A DNA stretch of 64,000 nt from Kutzneria sp. CA-103260 (lineage in GTDB: Bacteria > Actinomycetota > Actinomycetes > Mycobacteriales > Pseudonocardiaceae): the NCBI RefSeq assembly GCF_018263855.1, contig NZ_CP073318.1, positions 6,944,001-7,008,000 on the forward strand, written 5' to 3'. How positions within the stretch are numbered: the stretch's first letter is position 1; each line of letters begins with the position of its first letter. Positions 60,425 through 64,000 of the stretch are shown one piece after another. Under the pieces are notes generated by a model. It saw nothing but the letters and a program-made list of their open reading frames with translations, ran no database searches and had not been told where the DNA came from. Position numbers and translations under genes: made by a program.

Positions 60425-60900
60425 GACTGCACCTGCACCGGCGCGAGGGCGCTGACCTGCCAGCCTTGGTCAGTACGGGTGAGGTCGGCCTCGAACCGCG
60501 TGCGCTTCGCGGTCTTCGCGCCGCCGTCCGGGGTGACGTCCAGCTGCACGGCGGCGATCAGCTTGGCGGTGCCGGCCCGCTGGTCGAGCGCCGTCACGGC
60601 GGCGTCGACAACCTGGGCCGTGGTGACGGTTTTGGCCTGTTCCAACTGTTTCCGGCTGTCCTGGCCGGTTTGCGCCAGCTGGTCGTGCAAGGTGCCGGTG
60701 GAGGCGGCCAGCCAGGCCTTCAATCCGTCGTCGACCTTGCGGTAGTCCAACGTGTTCAAGGTGGCGATGCCCCTTTCCGCGGCCTGGGTGACGGCCTGCC
60801 GGTCGAGGGCGAACAGGCGGGAGTCGTCGTGCGCGGCGCTCCACCACGACCAGCCGCCCCACGCGGCGAACACCGCCGCCAGCATCACCACGATCTTCAT
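60421..60900 (-). CDS. Mce-associated membrane protein
   Basis: A 159-residue protein with one N-terminal anchor (MKIVVMLAAVFAAWGGWSWW) and an NTF2-like extracytoplasmic part (VTTAQVVDAAVTALDQ, TRTDQGWQVSALAPVQV). Typical of the mas genes at the end of mce operons. ATG 60900 follows GAGAGGAG. A palindromic element separates it from mceF. Confidence 0.82.
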   Translation of the reverse strand: MKIVVMLAAVFAAWGGWSWWSAAHDDSRLFALDRQAVTQAAERGIATLNTLDYRKVDDGLKAWLAASTGTLHDQLAQTGQDSRKQLEQAKTVTTAQVVDAAVTALDQRAGTAKLIAAVQLDVTPDGGAKTAKRTRFEADLTRTDQGWQVSALAPVQVQS

Positions 60901-60919
60901 CTCGACTCCTCTCTTTTTG

Positions 60920-60970
60920 TCATGAAGGGCCCCATCCGCACGTTGAACGTCAGGATGGGGCCCTTCATGA
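60920..60970. repeat. Palindromic intergenic element, ACGTTSAACGT centre (copy 2)
   Basis: Perfect 18-bp arms (60920-60937 and 60953-60970) flank the centre ACGTT-G-AACGT. It starts one base after the mceF stop and lies within the mce operon, before the Mce-associated genes. It has no U-tract in the direction of transcription, so it may reduce, rather than end, read-through or protect the mRNA end. Stem sequence is unrelated to the copy at 55161. Confidence 0.8.
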
Positions 60971-60971
60971 C

Positions 60972-62063
60972 TCATCCGTTCGGGGCGTTCTGGGCGCCGC
61001 GGACGCCGGTGCCGGAGTCGGCCGGCAGCGTGCAGCGGGCCTGGGTGTTCAACGGCTGGCCGGGCGTGACATCCAGTCCTGGCTTGCGGTTCGTGCCGTC
61101 GTAGCCGGCGGTGCAGCCGAGCGGGTCGAAGAACGTCAGCGACAGGCCGAAGTCGGCGGTGCCGTTGGCGATCGAGGTCGAGCCGGCGGCAATCGCCTGC
61201 GGGGCATCGACCAACAGTTCCTGGATGGCGTTGTGGCGGCCCAGCGCGACGGTGGAGGTGGTCAACAGGTTGGCGATCAGCACGCCGAGGCTGGGGTCGG
61301 TGTCCCGGATCAGCTGGCTGACCTGGATCGACAGCTGCGGCACGGCGCCGATGAAGCGGCGCAGGTCGCCGTCGGAGCTCTGCAGCTGCTCGGCGATGAG
61401 CTTGGCGTTCGCACCGAACTGGCTCAGCGCTTGGGCTTCGTCGTTCTGGGTTTTGAGCACGGTGGTCGAGTCGGTGACGAGCTGGGTCAGCTGCGGCATG
61501 TGCTGCGTGGCCGCGTCGACGAAGGAATGCGTGCTGTCCAACAGGGTTTGCAGATCGGTGGTCGTGCCGTGGGTGGCCGTGTCGAGCTCGTCGACCAGGG
61601 TGTGCAGGGAGTCGGGCGGCACCGATTCGACCAGACTGTCGATGTTGGTGAGCAGAGTCTGCGCGGGCAGCGGGATCTTGGTGTCGGTCTGGGGAATGAC
61701 CGAGCCTTGCTGGAGGGTGGGACCGTCGGGCTTGCGGGGCTTGAGATCCACGTACTGCTCCCCCACCGCCGACCGGTTGGCCACCACCGCGTCGACATCG
61801 GCCGGGATGCCCTGCTGGACAAGGTTGAGCGTCACGTCCACGCCGTCGTCGGTGAGGGTGATCGGCCCGACCCGGCCGGCCGGCACGCCCCGGTAGGTCA
61901 CCTCGGCGTTGGTGAAGATGCCGCCGGCGTCGGCCAGCTTCATGGTGACGGTGTAGCCGCCGGTGCCGAACAGACCGACGTAGCGGGCCGCGACGTAGGC
62001 GACCGCGGTCAGGCCGACCAGCAGGAACGCGACGACCTTGATGCGCACCCCGAACGTCAGCAT
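60972..62063 (-). CDS. mceF: Mce family protein, F position
   Basis: A 363-residue Mce/MlaD-domain protein of the lipid-import complex. N-terminal anchor VVAFLLVGLTAVAYVAA, MCE domain (GGIFTNAEVTYRGVPAGRV), then long helical segments that would form the tunnel, and a C-terminal Cys pair region. It is the last mce gene, as in canonical operons. ATG 62063 overlaps the mceE stop (TGATG). Confidence 0.88.
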   Translation of the reverse strand: MLTFGVRIKVVAFLLVGLTAVAYVAARYVGLFGTGGYTVTMKLADAGGIFTNAEVTYRGVPAGRVGPITLTDDGVDVTLNLVQQGIPADVDAVVANRSAVGEQYVDLKPRKPDGPTLQQGSVIPQTDTKIPLPAQTLLTNIDSLVESVPPDSLHTLVDELDTATHGTTTDLQTLLDSTHSFVDAATQHMPQLTQLVTDSTTVLKTQNDEAQALSQFGANAKLIAEQLQSSDGDLRRFIGAVPQLSIQVSQLIRDTDPSLGVLIANLLTTSTVALGRHNAIQELLVDAPQAIAAGSTSIANGTADFGLSLTFFDPLGCTAGYDGTNRKPGLDVTPGQPLNTQARCTLPADSGTGVRGAQNAPNG

Positions 62064-62986
62064 CAGTGGCCGTCCTTCAGGTAGACGTTGAGGTAGTCGC
62101 CCTTGATGTCGTCGAGCACCGCGTCGGTGAACGGGAAGGTCACCAGCACCTGCAACGCCTTCGGCAGGTTCTCCCCCGCCGCCGCCAACTGCTGGAGCGT
62201 CGGCTGCAGGGCCTTCAGGTCGGCGACGAGATCATCCTTGCTGCGGTTGAGGGTGTCGGTGGCGACCGCGCTCAAGCGGTTGAGGGCGTCGACCATCTTC
62301 GTCAGGTTGTCCCGCTGCTGCGCCAACACAGTAATGCCCAGCGTCAGCCCGTCGATGGCCCCGACGATCTGACTCTTGCGGTCGTCCAGAGTCTGGGCCA
62401 GTTTCGCCATGCCGTCCAAGGCTTTAGTGATGTCGTCGCGGCGCCCGTCCAGACCGGCCACTAGCAAGTCTATTTTGGACAGTAGGTCGCGGACGTTCTC
62501 CTCGTTCCCGTCCAGGGCCGCATTCACCTGCTGGGTAATGGTCTGGAGTTGGGCCACGCCGCCACCGTTGAGCACCATCGACAGCGCCCCCAGCACCTCT
62601 TCCACCTGCGGGTTTCGGTTGGTTCGGGCGAGCGGGATCATCGCCCCGTCGGTCAGCGCCGGCCTGCTGCCATTGGCCGTCAGCTCGATGAACTTCTCGC
62701 CGAGCAGGCTGGACTGTCGGAGGTAGGCGTGAGCGTCGACCGGCAGGCGCACCTCGCCGTTGACCGTCATGGTCACCAGCGCGCTCCAGCCGTCCGGGGC
62801 GAGCCGTACCGTGTCGACCCGTCCGACCGGCACGTCGTTCACCCGCACCGCCGCCTGCGGCACCAGGTCCAGCACGTCGGCGAACTGGGCCGTGACCCGG
62901 TACGGCCGGCTGCCGACATCCGCCCCGCCCGGCAGCGCACAGGCCGTGACGAGGAGAAGCGTTGCCAGGGCGAGGAGTCTGCGCAT
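62063..62986 (-). CDS. mceE: Mce family lipoprotein, E position (LprK-like)
   Basis: A 307-residue Mce protein with a lipoprotein signal: RRLLALATLLLVTAC with the lipobox Cys at residue 16. The MCE domain has AAVRVNDVPVGRVDTVRL, followed by helical repeats. In canonical mce operons the E gene encodes the lipoprotein, which fixes the numbering here. Its ATG overlaps the mceD stop. Confidence 0.92.
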   Translation of the reverse strand: MRRLLALATLLLVTACALPGGADVGSRPYRVTAQFADVLDLVPQAAVRVNDVPVGRVDTVRLAPDGWSALVTMTVNGEVRLPVDAHAYLRQSSLLGEKFIELTANGSRPALTDGAMIPLARTNRNPQVEEVLGALSMVLNGGGVAQLQTITQQVNAALDGNEENVRDLLSKIDLLVAGLDGRRDDITKALDGMAKLAQTLDDRKSQIVGAIDGLTLGITVLAQQRDNLTKMVDALNRLSAVATDTLNRSKDDLVADLKALQPTLQQLAAAGENLPKALQVLVTFPFTDAVLDDIKGDYLNVYLKDGH

Positions 62987-63957
62987 CAGCCCACCGCCGG
63001 CAACGGCAGGACCGGCTGCTCACCGGGCGCGAACTCCCTGATGTTGACCCGTCCGGACAAGGACTTCGCCGTCGGGTCGTAGGCGTTGAGCACATTGCCC
63101 AGGGCCAGCGGCGCGACCTTCAGAGCCTCGTCCAGCGACGCCCGCTCCTTGGTCAACACCTGGCTGACGGCCGACAGCTTGTCCACATTGGACTTGAATC
63201 GGCTCCGGTTGTCCTGGATGAACTGCTTCACCGCTTGCAGCGCCGTGGCCAGCTGGGACAGCGCCGCACCCAGATCGTTCCGGTCGGCCGCCAGGAAGTC
63301 AGAAACCTGGGCCAGCCGGTCGGTCACATCCCGGACCTGGTCGTCGCTCGCGGCCAGCGTGGCGGTGAACTTCTGCAGGTTGTCGACCGTGCCGGTGAAG
63401 TCGTCCTTGCTCCCGGCCAGCGTGCCCGCCGCCTGACCCAACTGCTTGATCATCGTGTTCAGCTTCTGCCCGTTGCCTTCGAGCACTTCCGCCCCGGTCT
63501 TCACCAGGTCGGACAGCGCCCCGTCGCCGTTCGCGCCGTCCGGACCGAGGGCGGTGGCCAGCTGGTTGAGGCTGCCGTACAACTGGTCCAGCTCGACCGG
63601 CGTCGCCGTGTCGTCCTCCCGGACCGTCGCGTCCGGCCCGAGCTCGGGTCCGGTCGAGTACGCCGGCGCCAGCTGGACGAACCGATCGGACACCAGGCTC
63701 GGTGCCATGATCACCGCCTTTGCCTCGCGCGGCACCTTGATTCCCGGCTCCACGGTCAGCCTGACCCGCACCTGCGTGCCAGCCGGCCGGACCTCGTCCA
63801 CCGTGCCGACCTTGACCCCCAGCACCCGCACGTCCGACCCGGCGTAGACGCCCACCGCTTCGGTGAAGTAGGCCGTGATGTGCAGCGATGGCACGACATT
63901 CAACGGGCCGAACACCGTACTGGCCATCACCAGGAGCACGCTCAGGAGCTGGTTCAT
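62986..63957 (-). CDS. mceD: Mce family protein, D position
   Basis: A 323-residue Mce protein: N-terminal anchor, MCE domain (GSDVRVLGVKVGTVDEVRP) and long coiled helices (DNLQKFTATLAASDDQVRDV). Assigned as D because it directly precedes the lipoprotein gene. Its ATG overlaps the stop of the upstream gene (ATGA). Confidence 0.88.
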   Translation of the reverse strand: MNQLLSVLLVMASTVFGPLNVVPSLHITAYFTEAVGVYAGSDVRVLGVKVGTVDEVRPAGTQVRVRLTVEPGIKVPREAKAVIMAPSLVSDRFVQLAPAYSTGPELGPDATVREDDTATPVELDQLYGSLNQLATALGPDGANGDGALSDLVKTGAEVLEGNGQKLNTMIKQLGQAAGTLAGSKDDFTGTVDNLQKFTATLAASDDQVRDVTDRLAQVSDFLAADRNDLGAALSQLATALQAVKQFIQDNRSRFKSNVDKLSAVSQVLTKERASLDEALKVAPLALGNVLNAYDPTAKSLSGRVNIREFAPGEQPVLPLPAVG

Positions 63958-64000
63958 CAGTTGCCTCCCGAGCCCGGAGCCGCACAGTCCCGGCCCGGCG
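63957..64000 (-). CDS. mceC: C-terminal end of an Mce protein (C position), partial
   Basis: The last 13 codons (ending GRDCAAPGSGGN) and stop of a gene that continues beyond the right edge. The Cys/Pro/Gly-rich end and overlap with mceD fit an MceC protein. Confidence 0.6.
   Translation of the reverse strand, partial: PGRDCAAPGSGGN

Overview
The window is about 70% G+C by eye, with dense, often overlapping genes, frequent GTG and TTG starts, Lsr2, an mce operon with Mce-associated proteins, CGNR zinc-finger proteins and a family 2B encapsulin. This fits a mycelial actinobacterium, most likely Pseudonocardiaceae (Kutzneria- or Amycolatopsis-like). The genus is an inference, not something read directly. 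No rRNA, tRNA, CRISPR array or intact insertion sequence was seen.

1-11 kb: a terpenoid biosynthetic locus. At the left edge is a partial, probably catalytically dead IS701-type transposase homologue. A leftward, translationally coupled operon then encodes, in transcription order, a stand-alone condensation-domain protein, a class II diterpene cyclase (DxDD), a GGPP synthase, a cytochrome P450, an LLM flavin oxidoreductase and a class I terpene synthase. A divergent rightward operon encodes a flippase-like membrane protein, a radical SAM/SPASM enzyme and an acyl carrier protein. Together they suggest a labdane-type diterpenoid that is oxidised and joined to, or processed with, a carrier-bound acyl or aminoacyl unit.

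11-16.5 kb: a secreted M4 metalloprotease, then the most unusual element. A family 2B encapsulin shell gene (cyclic-nucleotide-binding-like domain plus HK97-type shell domain) overlaps by 14 bases a 701-residue protein that fuses a polyprenyl diphosphate synthase (N-terminal) to a class I terpene cyclase (C-terminal). I infer a one-polypeptide terpene pathway carried as encapsulin cargo. A 34-bp compound palindrome lies in the shell gene's promoter.

16.7-41 kb: accessory and regulatory genes. A CPBP protease and a NarL-type two-component system share the same near-perfect operator (GTACAGCCTGCTGTAC), and a 56-residue membrane protein diverges from the kinase. Then follow a glycosyltransferase, a multidomain secreted sugar dehydrogenase, a HAD phosphatase, MFS transporters, MenC, a LexA-type repressor, an SDR/TetR pair with two matching operators, two CGNR regulators, AraC/GlxA and methyltransferase genes, a VanY-like DD-carboxypeptidase with an OmpR-type two-component system, and a CBM2/beta-helix secreted enzyme.

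41-57 kb: lsr2, a nucleoside hydrolase, an HTH/NB-ARC/TPR regulator, a DNA glycosylase-like protein and an NCS1 nucleobase permease; an FAD monooxygenase; a sugar ABC importer operon with a GH2 beta-galactosidase; an orphan E1-like/YcaO-like protein; and an 87-residue protein of unknown function behind a duplicated operator.

57-64 kb: a DUF4436-type membrane protein and the distal part of an mce operon (mceC end, mceD, mceE lipoprotein, mceF, two Mce-associated proteins), followed by a FadD-type acyl-CoA ligase. This is a lipid or sterol uptake module that continues beyond the right edge.
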